Assembly (NCBI GenBank): GCA_963724365.1
Contig: CAVRUR010000001.1
Location: forward strand, 349,049-413,048
Direction: 5' to 3'
DNA: 64,000 bases
Source of the DNA: JALORV01 sp963724365
Lineage (GTDB): Bacteria; Pseudomonadota; Gammaproteobacteria; Burkholderiales; Burkholderiaceae_F
Made by a program: the position numbers and the translations under genes. The notes beneath the pieces were generated by a model that made no database searches, had not been told where the DNA came from, and saw only the letters and a program-made list of their open reading frames with translations. The stretch's first letter is position 1. Every line of letters begins with the position of its first letter. Shown piece by piece: positions 27,985-36,673 of this stretch.

Positions 27985-28872
27985 ATGACGGATCGAATCC
28001 ACCCGTTCTTCGCAGTCCTGGTCGCGTGGCTCGGTGCCGCCCAGCCGGCGCCCGCCATTTCGGCCGTGCAGATCGACGCCACGCCGGCGGCGCTTGCCGG
28101 GATCATGGCCGAGCAGCGCAACGTCCTGCTCGGCGAAGTCCACGACAACGGCGAGCAGCATGCGCTGCGCGTGGCGGCGTTGCGCCAGCGCATCGAGGCG
28201 GGCGCGCGACCGGCGCTGGTCTTCGAGCAGTTCGATCGAGAGCGACAGGCCGACATCGACCGCGTGCGGCAGGACCGACCGGGCGACACCGACGCGCTCA
28301 TCGCCGCGGTCGGTGCGAAGAACTGGGACTGGAAGCACTATCGGCCGTTCGTGCAGCTCGCGCTCGACCATGACCTGCCGATCGTCGCGGCGAATCTGTC
28401 CCGCGCCGACGCGATGAAGGTTGCAGCGAGCGGATGGGACGGGATTTTCGACGGCGCGACCCAGGCAGCACTCGGCCTCGACCGGCTGCCGGCCGAGTTC
28501 ATCGAGGCACACGAACGCGCTGTCGCGCGGGGTCACTGCGACTTGCTGCCGGACTCGGCGTTGGCGCCCATGGCACGCGCGCAGATTGCACGCGACATCG
28601 TGCTCGCCCGCTCCCTAAGGCCGTACCTGCCTCGAGGCGCGGTACTGCTCAGTGGCAATGGTCATGTGCGCAAGGACATCGGTGTCCCGGCCTGGCTGAG
28701 TGCGGACGAGCGACGCGACGTCTTGTCCATTGGCCTGCTGGAGCGCGACCCCGACATGGCGATGAAGGATCAATCAAGTCACTTCGACGTCGTCATCGAA
28801 ACGGCGGCAGCCGAACGACCCGACCCCTGCGACGCCCTGCGCAAGCGACTTCAGCCCGCTGCGCGACCCTGA
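27985..28872 (+). CDS. ChaN-family (iron-regulated, heme-binding-like) protein
   Basis: 295 residues from ATG 27985, with a signal peptide (FFAVLVAWLGAAQPAPA). The ChaN/TIKI-like core shows RNVLLGEVHDNGEQHALRVA, PALVFEQFDRERQADID, WDWKHYRPFVQLALDHDLPI, VAANLSRADAMKVA and LLSGNGHVRKDIGVP. ChaN of Campylobacter binds heme; related proteins may be metalloproteases, so the activity is open. There is no lipobox cysteine, so it is probably soluble in the periplasm. Convergent with the following MFS gene. Confidence 0.85.
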   Translation: MTDRIHPFFAVLVAWLGAAQPAPAISAVQIDATPAALAGIMAEQRNVLLGEVHDNGEQHALRVAALRQRIEAGARPALVFEQFDRERQADIDRVRQDRPGDTDALIAAVGAKNWDWKHYRPFVQLALDHDLPIVAANLSRADAMKVAASGWDGIFDGATQAALGLDRLPAEFIEAHERAVARGHCDLLPDSALAPMARAQIARDIVLARSLRPYLPRGAVLLSGNGHVRKDIGVPAWLSADERRDVLSIGLLERDPDMAMKDQSSHFDVVIETAAAERPDPCDALRKRLQPAARP

Positions 28873-28937
28873 TCGGAGTGATTGGAGTCGTGCGGCTCGG
28901 AGCGCCGGCTGCTGCGCAGTGGCGACCAGGGCGACAA

Positions 28938-30166
28938 TCAGGGCGACGCGGCCGCGACGACGGGCCGCCGTTCGACGCGCGGCTCGCGGATCGGCAGATT
29001 GACCAGCGCGGCGGCGAGCGCGAGCACAGCATCCGCGTACCACATCCACAGGTAGCTGCCCTGGGTGCTGACCGCAATCCCGCCGAGATAGGCGCCGAAG
29101 AAGCCGCCGATCTGGTGCGACAGCAGCGTCAGGCCGAAGAGCGTGGCGAGATAGCGCGTGCCGAAGAGCTTGGCCACGACCCCGGCCGTCGGCGGCACGG
29201 TGGCCAGCCAGGTGAATCCGAGCCCGGCCGCGAAGAGATAGAACGTGAGCGCGGTCTTGGGCGCGGCCAGGTACGCCACAACGAGCACCGCACGTGAAAG
29301 GTACATCCAGAACAGGATGTACTTGCTGCGAAAGCGGTTGACCCAGAATCCGGCGATCAGGCTGCCCGCGATATTGGCCAGCCCGATGATCGCGAGCGAC
29401 CAGCTGGCGACCGACGACGGCAGTCCGCACAGCCCGACCTCGCCGGGCAGGTGCGTGACCAGGAAGGCAATGTGAAAGCCGCAGGTGAAGAACCCCGCGT
29501 GCAGCAGCAGATAGCTGCGGTCGCCCAGCGCACTTCGCACCGCGTGGCGCAGCCCGTGGTCGCCCGGGAGCGGCCGGTGCATGCGGTGCCGCCGGCTGTC
29601 CACGCAACACACGCGCGAGCGGCAGCGTCACGAGCGTGATCGCCGCCAGCGTCCACATCGCGCCCATCCAGCCCATCAGCGAGATCAGCTTCTGCAGCAG
29701 CGGCGCGAAGACGAACTGTCCGAACGAGCCCGCCGGCATTGATGACTCCCGACGCCGTGCCACGCGATTCGACCGGGACACTCTTCGCTGCCGCGCCGAT
29801 CAGAACTGAAAAGCTGCCTGCGCCCGATCCGGCCGCCGCCATCAGTCCGAGCGTGAGAACCAGGCCAAGGCCGCTCGACACCAGCGGCGTCAGCGCTGTG
29901 CCGATCGCCAGGACGACGATGCCCACGGCTAGGACCCGGCCCGGGCCGTAGCGATCGGCAAAGGCTCCCGCGATTGGCTGTACCGCGCCCCAGACGAACT
30001 GTCCGATGCCCAGGGCCAGGCTGATCGTCACGATGCCGAGTCCCGTCGTCGTGTTGATCGGCGAGACGAACAGGCCCATCGACTGCCGCGCGCCCATCGT
30101 CACCATCAGCATGGCGGCGGCAAGCAGCGTGACGCCCCACCAGGTGCGCTGCGGGTTCCCGGTCAT
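28938..30166 (-). CDS. MFS transporter (two frameshifts)
   Basis: About 408 residues from ATG 30166. Twelve-helix MFS pattern: MGARQSMGLFVSPINTTTGL, FADRYGPGRVLAVG (loop 2-3 motif), GVINAGG, then SFGQFVFAPLLQKLISLMG, FHIAFLVTHLPGEVGLC, FGTRYLATLFGLTLLSHQIG and GAYLGG. It resembles YbfB/oxalate-formate-type carriers. Breaks lie near 29740 and 29600, each fitting one extra base. The start codon overlaps the MarR stop by four bases, so the two are an operon and the substrate is probably an inducer of that regulator. Confidence 0.85.
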
Positions 30167-30660
30167 GAACGGTCCGCGGGTTCGATATCGAGTGCAGCCA
30201 GTGCGCGTCCGGCGGCATCGGCCGCCTGCATCAGCGTGGCCTGCAGACGTACGCCGAGCAGGGCGTCGACCCGACTTTGCACTTCCTGCCAGGCCGGGGT
30301 CGAGGCACGCAGGCGTCTCTCGCCCTTCGCTGTCAGTTGCAGCGGGCGCGTTCGTGCGTCGCCGCTCAGCCGCTCACTGCGAACCTTGCGTCCGTCCACG
30401 CGCGCGACCAGTCCGGCGCGCTCAAGGGGGCCAACCAGGCGCGACGTCGTGGTCCGGTCCATCTGCAGTCGCTGCGCGAGATCAGCCACCGCGAGCGCGC
30501 CGTCGACGCGGGCAATCGCGACGAGGGCCGCGTATTGCGTCACCGTCAGGCCGTGCGGGGCCAGCGCCGCGTCGTACATCCCGGTCAATCGCCGGGCCAG
30601 CCCGCGCACCTTCGAGCAGGTGCAGGATCCGCGTGCCGGCAAAGGCAGATTAGCGTGCAT
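30163..30660 (-). CDS. MarR-family transcriptional regulator
   Basis: 165 residues from ATG 30660 (MHANLPLPARGSCTCSKVRG). Winged helix: LTVTQYAALVAIARVDGALA, VADLAQRLQMDRTTTSRLV, GPLERAGLVAR and the wing DGRKVRSERLSGDARTRP. A CTC pair near residues 13-15 is common in this subfamily and could be redox-sensitive. It overlaps the downstream MFS gene by four bases, and a 16-base palindrome sits across its own start codon, indicating autorepression. The frame is open to 30762 but the palindrome and family N-terminus favour 30660. Confidence 0.87.
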   Translation of the reverse strand: MHANLPLPARGSCTCSKVRGLARRLTGMYDAALAPHGLTVTQYAALVAIARVDGALAVADLAQRLQMDRTTTSRLVGPLERAGLVARVDGRKVRSERLSGDARTRPLQLTAKGERRLRASTPAWQEVQSRVDALLGVRLQATLMQAADAAGRALAALDIEPADRS

Positions 30661-30668
30661 ATGCACGC
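30653..30668. promoter_or_regulatory. 16-base palindrome over the MarR start codon
   Basis: GCGTGCATATGCACGC is perfectly self-complementary; its left half includes the leftward ATG (30658-30660). MarR dimers bind such inverted repeats, so this is the likely operator of the marR-MFS operon. It lies 93 bases before the divergent VOC gene and could influence that promoter too. Confidence 0.7.
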
Positions 30669-30760
30669 ATACTGCCTGAGATGATCGCAAGTGTCCAGTC
30701 CGTTCGCGCCGGGGCGACCATTGCTGCGACAATGGCGCACCTCGATGCAGGAGCGATTTC

Positions 30761-31183
30761 ATGACTGCGATGCACCCATTTCACCTCGCCTTTCCCGTCA
30801 CGTCGCTCGCCAAGGCGCGCGCTTTTTATGGCGACCTGCTGGGCTGCCCGGAAGGTCGCTCGAGCGATGCCTGGATCGATTTCGATCTGTACGGTCACCA
30901 GATCGTCGCCCACCTCGCGCCCGAGGAAGCCGGTCATCGCCGCACCAGTGCGGTCGACGGCGACGACGTTCCTGTGCGCCACTTCGGCGTCGTGCTGTCG
31001 ATGGAAGAGTGGAACGCACTGGCCGCGCGCCTGCGGGACGAAGGCGTCAAGTTCATCATCGAACCGCATGTGCGCTTCAAGGGCGAAGTGGGTGAACAGG
31101 CGACGATGTTCTTCCTCGACCCCTGCGGCAATGCCCTGGAGTTCAAGGCATTCGCCGATCCGGCGCGGCTCTTTGCCAAATGA
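30761..31183 (+). CDS. VOC (glyoxalase/dioxygenase) family protein
   Basis: 140 residues: HPFHLAFPVTSLAKARAFYG, IDFDLYGHQIVAHLAPEE, RHFGVVLSMEEWNALAARL, FFLDPCGNALEFKAF. Paired beta-alpha-beta-beta-beta modules and candidate metal ligands (His near the start, Glu in NALEF) are present. Members catalyse varied reactions or bind antibiotics. It is divergent from the MarR/MFS operon, so it may share its inducer and act on it; that is inference. Confidence 0.87.
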   Translation: MTAMHPFHLAFPVTSLAKARAFYGDLLGCPEGRSSDAWIDFDLYGHQIVAHLAPEEAGHRRTSAVDGDDVPVRHFGVVLSMEEWNALAARLRDEGVKFIIEPHVRFKGEVGEQATMFFLDPCGNALEFKAFADPARLFAK

Positions 31184-31230
31184 GAAGAGCATCGCCGCGC
31201 TCGATTCGCTCGGCTCGACGTGCGTGACCG

Positions 31231-32619
31231 ATGAAGATCTTCATCTCGTACTCGTCAAAGTACCGCGACCTGGTCGAGCGGCTGCGCCTTGCACTGGTGG
31301 CGGAAGGCCACGAGCCGTTTGTCGATCGTGCGGAACTCGAGCCCGGTCAGCCGTTCGACGAGGAACTGCGCGAGGCGATTGAGGACTGCGATCTGTTCGT
31401 GTACCTGGTGAGCCCTGAATCGGTTGCGGCGGGCAGCTATGCGCTGGCGGAACTCGGCCTCGTGCAGTCCCGCTGGCCGCATCCGCGCGGCCGAGTGCTG
31501 CCGGTACAGCTCGCACCGACACCCCTTGCCAGCGTGCCTGCGTATCTCAAAGCCGTGACGATGTTCGAGCCGCAAGGTGATCCGGTGCCGGGCATCGCCG
31601 CTGCGATTGCTCGCCTGGCCCCGGGCCGTCGCCGACTGGTGTGGCTCGCCGTGGCCGCAGCGCTGCTGCTGGCGGTAGTCGCGGCCGGATGGCTGTGGCG
31701 CGAGCAGCGCCTTGAAGCCGCCGCGCTGCGCCAGTCGATCGCCTCGGCGGCGGATCTTTGCGCGAGCGGCGGCTATGCCGCCGGCTGGCAGCGCCTGAGC
31801 GAGATCGCCGGCCAGCACGCGGACATCGCCGACCTGCAAACCGCGCGCGAGGACTGCGCCATGCGCTGGCTGCGCGACATCCGCGTCCGTAGCGATACCG
31901 AGTCCTTCACGGCGATCGTCAACCGCCTGGTGCCGACGCTGGCCGCAGGACTGGCATCGACACAAGGAAGGCGCGCGGCGGACCTGCGCGCCCACATCGG
32001 ATGGGCCGACAACCTGCGGGCGCGCGAAGGCGCGTCGGATGCCACCCCGGACGCCCACTTCCGCCGCGCACTCGAGGACGATCCCGACAATGTCTATGCC
32101 AACGCGATGCGCGCGCATTACTTTGCGGTGCGCCGTCGCGCGGACGAGGCGGTCGTGCACTTCCGAACGGCCGTTGCCGCCAATCGCGACCGCCCGTTCG
32201 TGCGGCGCATGCAACTCGGTGCCTGGACGTGGAGCGGGGACTACGGAGCCCATCTCGTCCGCACGGTTAATGACATGCGCCTCAACGGCGAAGCACTGAC
32301 ACCGGAACAGCGCAGCGGCCTGTGGAGTCCGATTTACTTCTCGCAACTTTTCAACGTGCAGGACGATGCCGGGTTTCTGGCGCTCCTATCCGGTGACGAC
32401 CACCTCAGGACCTTCGACTGGCTGTTTCCGCAGCCGCGCCACGAGGGCGAAACGGCCGTGTGGCGTTACTGTCGCTCGGTACTGCAGGCAAATGCCGGCA
32501 AGCGCGACGCGGCAATCGGTGAACTGACCGCGCTGCGCAATGAACTTCAGGCGAGCAAGCAGACCGGCCGTGTACTTGACCAGACGCAGCGGGCGCTCAA
32601 GCGGCTGACGGCGAAGTAG
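31231..32619 (+). CDS. TIR domain - membrane helix - TPR-like protein
   Basis: 462 residues. Residues 1-110 are a TIR domain: MKIFISYSSKYRDLVERL, DCDLFVYLVSPESV and the catalytic-type glutamate in SYALAELGL (Glu74). A single membrane helix follows (about 135-155, LVWLAVAAALLLAVVAAGWL). The rest is an all-helical region with TPR-like units (HFRRALEDDPDNVYANAMRA, ADEAVVHFRTAVAANRDR) that would lie on the other side of the membrane. Bacterial TIR domains are often NAD-cleaving; here the layout suggests a signal receptor. Intact; no defence partner gene adjacent. Confidence 0.85.
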   Translation: MKIFISYSSKYRDLVERLRLALVAEGHEPFVDRAELEPGQPFDEELREAIEDCDLFVYLVSPESVAAGSYALAELGLVQSRWPHPRGRVLPVQLAPTPLASVPAYLKAVTMFEPQGDPVPGIAAAIARLAPGRRRLVWLAVAAALLLAVVAAGWLWREQRLEAAALRQSIASAADLCASGGYAAGWQRLSEIAGQHADIADLQTAREDCAMRWLRDIRVRSDTESFTAIVNRLVPTLAAGLASTQGRRAADLRAHIGWADNLRAREGASDATPDAHFRRALEDDPDNVYANAMRAHYFAVRRRADEAVVHFRTAVAANRDRPFVRRMQLGAWTWSGDYGAHLVRTVNDMRLNGEALTPEQRSGLWSPIYFSQLFNVQDDAGFLALLSGDDHLRTFDWLFPQPRHEGETAVWRYCRSVLQANAGKRDAAIGELTALRNELQASKQTGRVLDQTQRALKRLTAK

Positions 32620-32673
32620 CCGCGACGTCAGTGGTAACCACTGCGGCGGTCCCGGCTTCGCGATCTCGCCGAC

Positions 32674-33423
32674 TCAGCCACGACCGACGAATGGCATCTT
32701 GGTGGCCATCACGGTCATGAAGAGTACGTTGGCGTCGGGCGGAAGATTCGCCATGTGCACGACCGCGTTGGCAACCACGTCGACATCCATGACCGGCTCG
32801 GGCGCGGTCTGGCCATTGGGCTGCAGCACGCCCTGCGGCATGCGTGCCGTCATCGGCGTAGATGCATTGCCGATATCGATCTGACCGACCGCGATGTCGT
32901 ACTGGCGACCGTCGAGCGAGGCGGCCTTGGTCAGCCCAGTGACGCCGTGCTTGGTCGCGGTGTAAGGCGCCGAATTGGGGCGCGGCGCATGGGCCGATAT
33001 CGAGCCGTTGTTGATGATGCGGCCACCGCGCGGGGTCTGTGACTTCATCACCCGGAACGCCTGCTGCAGACAAAGGAACACGCCGGTCAGGTTGACATTG
33101 ACCACGCTCTGCCACTGCGCCAGCGTAAGGTCCTCCAAAGGAATGGGTGGCGCGCCGCTGCCGGCATTGTTGAACAGCACGTCAAGGCGCCCGGCCTCGG
33201 ACACCACCCGGTCGAAAAGGGACCGCACTGCCACGGCATCGCTGACATCGGTCGGCAGCACGAGCACGCGGTGACCTGATCCGGCCAGTGCGGCCGTTTC
33301 GTTCAGCGCTTCGACCCGCCGCCCTGCCAGCGCCACCGTGTAGCCGGCCCGAACAAAGGCCAGGGCCACGGCCCGTCCCACCCCGCTGCCCGCTCCCGTT
33401 ATCAATGCAACTTTCGCTCCCAT
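32674..33423 (-). CDS. Short-chain dehydrogenase/reductase
   Basis: 249 residues, classical SDR. Cofactor motif TGAGSGVGRA near the start, LPTDVSD, the NNAGSG segment, and catalytic Ser/Tyr/Lys in NNGSISAH and APYTATKHG. The basic residues in AGRRVEAL suggest an NADP preference. Substrate unknown. Intact; convergent with the TIR gene and divergent from the GGDEF gene. The 269 bases to the latter are very GC-rich with several possible hairpins but no gene that I can support. Confidence 0.9.
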   Translation of the reverse strand: MGAKVALITGAGSGVGRAVALAFVRAGYTVALAGRRVEALNETAALAGSGHRVLVLPTDVSDAVAVRSLFDRVVSEAGRLDVLFNNAGSGAPPIPLEDLTLAQWQSVVNVNLTGVFLCLQQAFRVMKSQTPRGGRIINNGSISAHAPRPNSAPYTATKHGVTGLTKAASLDGRQYDIAVGQIDIGNASTPMTARMPQGVLQPNGQTAPEPVMDVDVVANAVVHMANLPPDANVLFMTVMATKMPFVGRG

Positions 33424-33692
33424 ACTTCATGGCTCCCTGACGTTCACAGCGGGTTACGGCGCGGACCGCAGACCACGGTCCACGGGCAGGCGACGACGAC
33501 GGCCGTCGAGCTTACCCTCGGCCGTCGCAGCCGACGCAGAGACTGCCGGACCCGGTCCGGGCCCCGGACGGGTCCCGGCCCTGCCGCGCCTGCCACGGTC
33601 GCGATCGTGTAAACAATGACGCAGATGCGGGTGATGACGGGCGGACGCGTCGGACACCGCCTTGGCACAATGAGCGGCCCCGCCCTTCTGTT

Positions 33693-35582
33693 TTGTCCTC
33701 CCACGTGGGCTTCGTCTTCCGCCTTGCCTTTGCCCTTACCCTGGCAGCGCTGCTGAGTGCCGCGGCGCGGGCTGCGGACGACATTGCCGCGCTGCTCGAT
33801 CGGGCGAGCGCCGATACGCGGATCGACCCGGAATCCGGCCGGCGTCACGCCGAGGCGGCGATGAAACTGCTCGCACTGAAGCCGGATGTCGACCTCGAGA
33901 TCCGCGCGCATGCGTTGTTGTGCGACTACTACTCCGAGCGGGATCGCGATGCGGCTCTTGCCCACATTGCCCAGGCGCGCGCCCTGCTGCCACGCGCGCA
34001 GCGTCCCGGACTGCGCGCCCACGTCGCGAACTGCGAGGGGGAGCTGAACGAGTTCGCCAACGACACCGGACGGGCCGCTGCGCTGTACCAGGAAGCCGTC
34101 ACTGCTGCCGAACAGAACGGCGAGCGCGAACTGCTGGCCGACGCCCTGTTCCTGCGTGGCTACCTGAGCGGCTTGCAGGGTGCCTTTGCCGTCGGCCTGG
34201 CCGACCTGCAGCGCGCACACGGGCTGTATGCAGAGCTGAACCTCACGCAGCAGTTGCGCAACACCGTCAACGGCATTGCCAGCCTTTACAGCCGCGTCGG
34301 TGACCACCAGCAGGCGCGTGACTATTACGAAACGTCGCTGCAGATCCAGATGAAGGCCGGCCTGACCCGTGACGAGGTCGTGACGCGCTACAACCTCGGG
34401 CGCGTGCTGGAGAAGCTGAAGGACTGGAATGCGGCCGAGCAGGCCTTCAATGAAGTGCAGCGCCTGAGCCGCCAGATCGGCTACGCGCGCGGCGAAGCCT
34501 ATGCGCTGCGCGGACTGGCGCAGGTCCAGAATTCGCGTGGCAATCACTTCGACGCGCTTTCGCTGCTCGACCGCGCGGCCGCGCAGCAGGGGGCCACGAC
34601 CGACGAGATGCTGCGCGCTCAAATCCTTCTGCAGCGCGGCACCGCATTGCGCGGACTGCAGCGTCCGCGTGAGAGCATCGAAGCGCTGCGGGAGGCGCTC
34701 GACGTCTTCGTCAAGGCCGATTCGGCCGGCGAAGTGGCGATGACACGGGCCGAACTCGCGCGTGCGCTGGCCGGCCTCGGCGACTGGCAAGGCGCCTATG
34801 AGCAGCACGTGCAGTACCAGACCGCCAACGATGCACTGCTGCAGCGACAGCTCGACCAGCGCTACGCCAGCCTGACCTCAGCGAAGGACAAGGAAAACGC
34901 GCTGCTGCAGCAGCAGAAGGACGCCACCGTGCACGCGCTGAACCAGGAACGGCGCGCCACCCGCCTGCAGGAGGCCGTGATCGTGCTGATCGTGGTGCTG
35001 GCCGCAGTGCTTGCGACCCTGGCCTGGCGCGGTCGCCGTACCAGCCAGGCCATGCGGACACTCGCGATGACCGACGAGCTGACGGGCGTGCCGAACCGCC
35101 GGCAGGTGCTCGCACAGCTGGACCAGTTCCTGGCCAGCGGACACGGCTGCTCGGTACTGATCGTCGACATCGATCACTTCAAAACGATCAACGACGAGCA
35201 CGGGCATCTGGTCGGTGACGACATCCTGCGCGCGGTCTCGACGGCTTTGCGCGCAGTCGCCAACGGCCAGATCAAGCTCGGCAGGCTCGGTGGCGAGGAG
35301 TTCCTCATCGCCAGCCCCGAGGCGAACGAGATTGCCGCTCGCCGGCTGGCAGAGCGTCTGCTGGCACAGGTCCGCACGCTCGACCTGAGTCATCACCTGC
35401 CGGGGCGTCGCATGACCGTTAGCATTGGGCTGACGGTGTCGGCGCCCGGCGACACCATCACGCAGCTGCTGCGCCGCGCCGACGAAGCGTTGTATGCCGC
35501 CAAGGCCAATGGCCGCGACTGCGTCGTTGCGCGCATGCCGAACATGACGCCAACACCGACACCACGCATCACCGCCGCATAG
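33693..35582 (+). CDS. TPR-containing membrane diguanylate cyclase
   Basis: About 629 residues. A signal peptide or first helix (LAFALTLAALLSAAARAADD) is followed by some 380 residues of TPR repeats, a coiled coil, a membrane helix (VIVLIVVLAAVLATLAW) and a GGDEF domain with active site GGEEF and a metal/loop segment VLIVDIDHFKTINDEHGH. No RxxD precedes the GGEEF, so product inhibition is probably absent. It should make c-di-GMP in response to a periplasmic signal or partner. The start is uncertain: TTG 33693 or GTG 33705; ATG 33670 would need a repair in a T4 run. Confidence 0.87.
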   Translation: MSSHVGFVFRLAFALTLAALLSAAARAADDIAALLDRASADTRIDPESGRRHAEAAMKLLALKPDVDLEIRAHALLCDYYSERDRDAALAHIAQARALLPRAQRPGLRAHVANCEGELNEFANDTGRAAALYQEAVTAAEQNGERELLADALFLRGYLSGLQGAFAVGLADLQRAHGLYAELNLTQQLRNTVNGIASLYSRVGDHQQARDYYETSLQIQMKAGLTRDEVVTRYNLGRVLEKLKDWNAAEQAFNEVQRLSRQIGYARGEAYALRGLAQVQNSRGNHFDALSLLDRAAAQQGATTDEMLRAQILLQRGTALRGLQRPRESIEALREALDVFVKADSAGEVAMTRAELARALAGLGDWQGAYEQHVQYQTANDALLQRQLDQRYASLTSAKDKENALLQQQKDATVHALNQERRATRLQEAVIVLIVVLAAVLATLAWRGRRTSQAMRTLAMTDELTGVPNRRQVLAQLDQFLASGHGCSVLIVDIDHFKTINDEHGHLVGDDILRAVSTALRAVANGQIKLGRLGGEEFLIASPEANEIAARRLAERLLAQVRTLDLSHHLPGRRMTVSIGLTVSAPGDTITQLLRRADEALYAAKANGRDCVVARMPNMTPTPTPRITAA

Positions 35583-35641
35583 GCCTCGGCGGCGCGGATG
35601 TACGGCGCGGACTAACGGTGCGTACTGAAGGCACGCACTGA

Positions 35642-36532
35642 CTATTGCGTCGGGCGCGGAACGACGGGGCGGGACAAGTGCACCAGCAGGCGCCACTCGC
35701 CCGCGCGCCGCTGCCAGACATTGAGATACGCCAGGTCGCCCGCTTCGGCCGTTCGCGCTCGACCCCAGCGGCCCCGGCCATAGACAAAGCCGAAGTCTCC
35801 GGACTCCGCCACCGCGGCCCCTTCGGGCGTCCAGCGGAAAGACTCGACCGAGGTGTCCAGATCGGCGAGAACCTCTGCGCGTCCGACCACCGGCAGGCGC
35901 CCGCCACGGTGCAGCCGCGCATCATCGGCCAGCACGCGCGCGAAGGACGTCTGTAAATCGTCCTGCGCCGATACGCCGATCTGCGCGTCCAGCGTGCGCA
36001 GTTCGTCCTGCGCGGCGCGTCGTTGCGCCGGGTCGAGCACGGGCGCTGCTGCGGGTAACTGCGCCGGAGCTGACCAGTCCGGGATGCGTGCCGGTGGTGC
36101 GGGGTGATCGATGCCGACATCGACGACGACCAGATAGCGGCCGTCGGTCTGCCGCTGCCACACGGACGTGTAGTGACCGAAGCCGGTCGGCGCGGCGTCA
36201 GCCGAGGGACGGTATTCCGACGGCCCGGTCGTATATCCCATGTCACCGGCGCCGGAGATCGCCGCCGCGGCCGGTCGCCACTGAATGTTGACGCCCCAGT
36301 CGGCGCTCTCGCGCAGGCGCGGGAATGCCGGTGCCGCAAACGGCCCAAAGAAGATCGCGTCCGGTGCGAAGTACTCGACGAAGGCTTGCCGCGCGTTGAC
36401 GACCTGGGCGCGCGCAGCGAATGCACGCTCGCTCGCCACGACGCGCTCGAGTTCCGCCGAGCGGTCAATCGCCATCACGCAAGGCAGCCAAGCCGCCAGC
36501 GCGACGGCGCCGAGTCGTCCGTTCCATTGCAT
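35642..36532 (-). CDS. Exported protein with two SnoaL/NTF2-like domains
   Basis: 296 residues from ATG 36532, with a signal peptide (GRLGAVALAAWLPCVMA). Two related halves: ASERAFAARAQVVNARQAFV with GHYTSVWQRQTDGRYLVVVD, and LQTSFARVLADDARLHRGGR with LAYLNVWQRRAGEWRLLVHL. Such DUF4440/SnoaL cones bind small hydrophobic ligands or act as isomerases; function unknown. Intact, lying between the GGDEF and MFS genes and convergent with the former. Confidence 0.75.
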   Translation of the reverse strand: MQWNGRLGAVALAAWLPCVMAIDRSAELERVVASERAFAARAQVVNARQAFVEYFAPDAIFFGPFAAPAFPRLRESADWGVNIQWRPAAAAISGAGDMGYTTGPSEYRPSADAAPTGFGHYTSVWQRQTDGRYLVVVDVGIDHPAPPARIPDWSAPAQLPAAAPVLDPAQRRAAQDELRTLDAQIGVSAQDDLQTSFARVLADDARLHRGGRLPVVGRAEVLADLDTSVESFRWTPEGAAVAESGDFGFVYGRGRWGRARTAEAGDLAYLNVWQRRAGEWRLLVHLSRPVVPRPTQ

Positions 36533-36673
36533 GCCTGCCTCCCCCACAGCATCTTGCACGCTAGCGAGGTTCCGGGTTGTCGGTGACGCCGTGCGACGGA
36601 CGCTCGAAGCGATTGCGCGAACCGGGCCGATGCGCGATCAATGCGCGGCCCATAGGTCACCGATCGGTTCCGG

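Noticed and set aside
33444..34808. 454-residue frame on the minus strand
   Set aside because: Lies opposite the TPR region of the GGDEF gene and has no recognisable domain.
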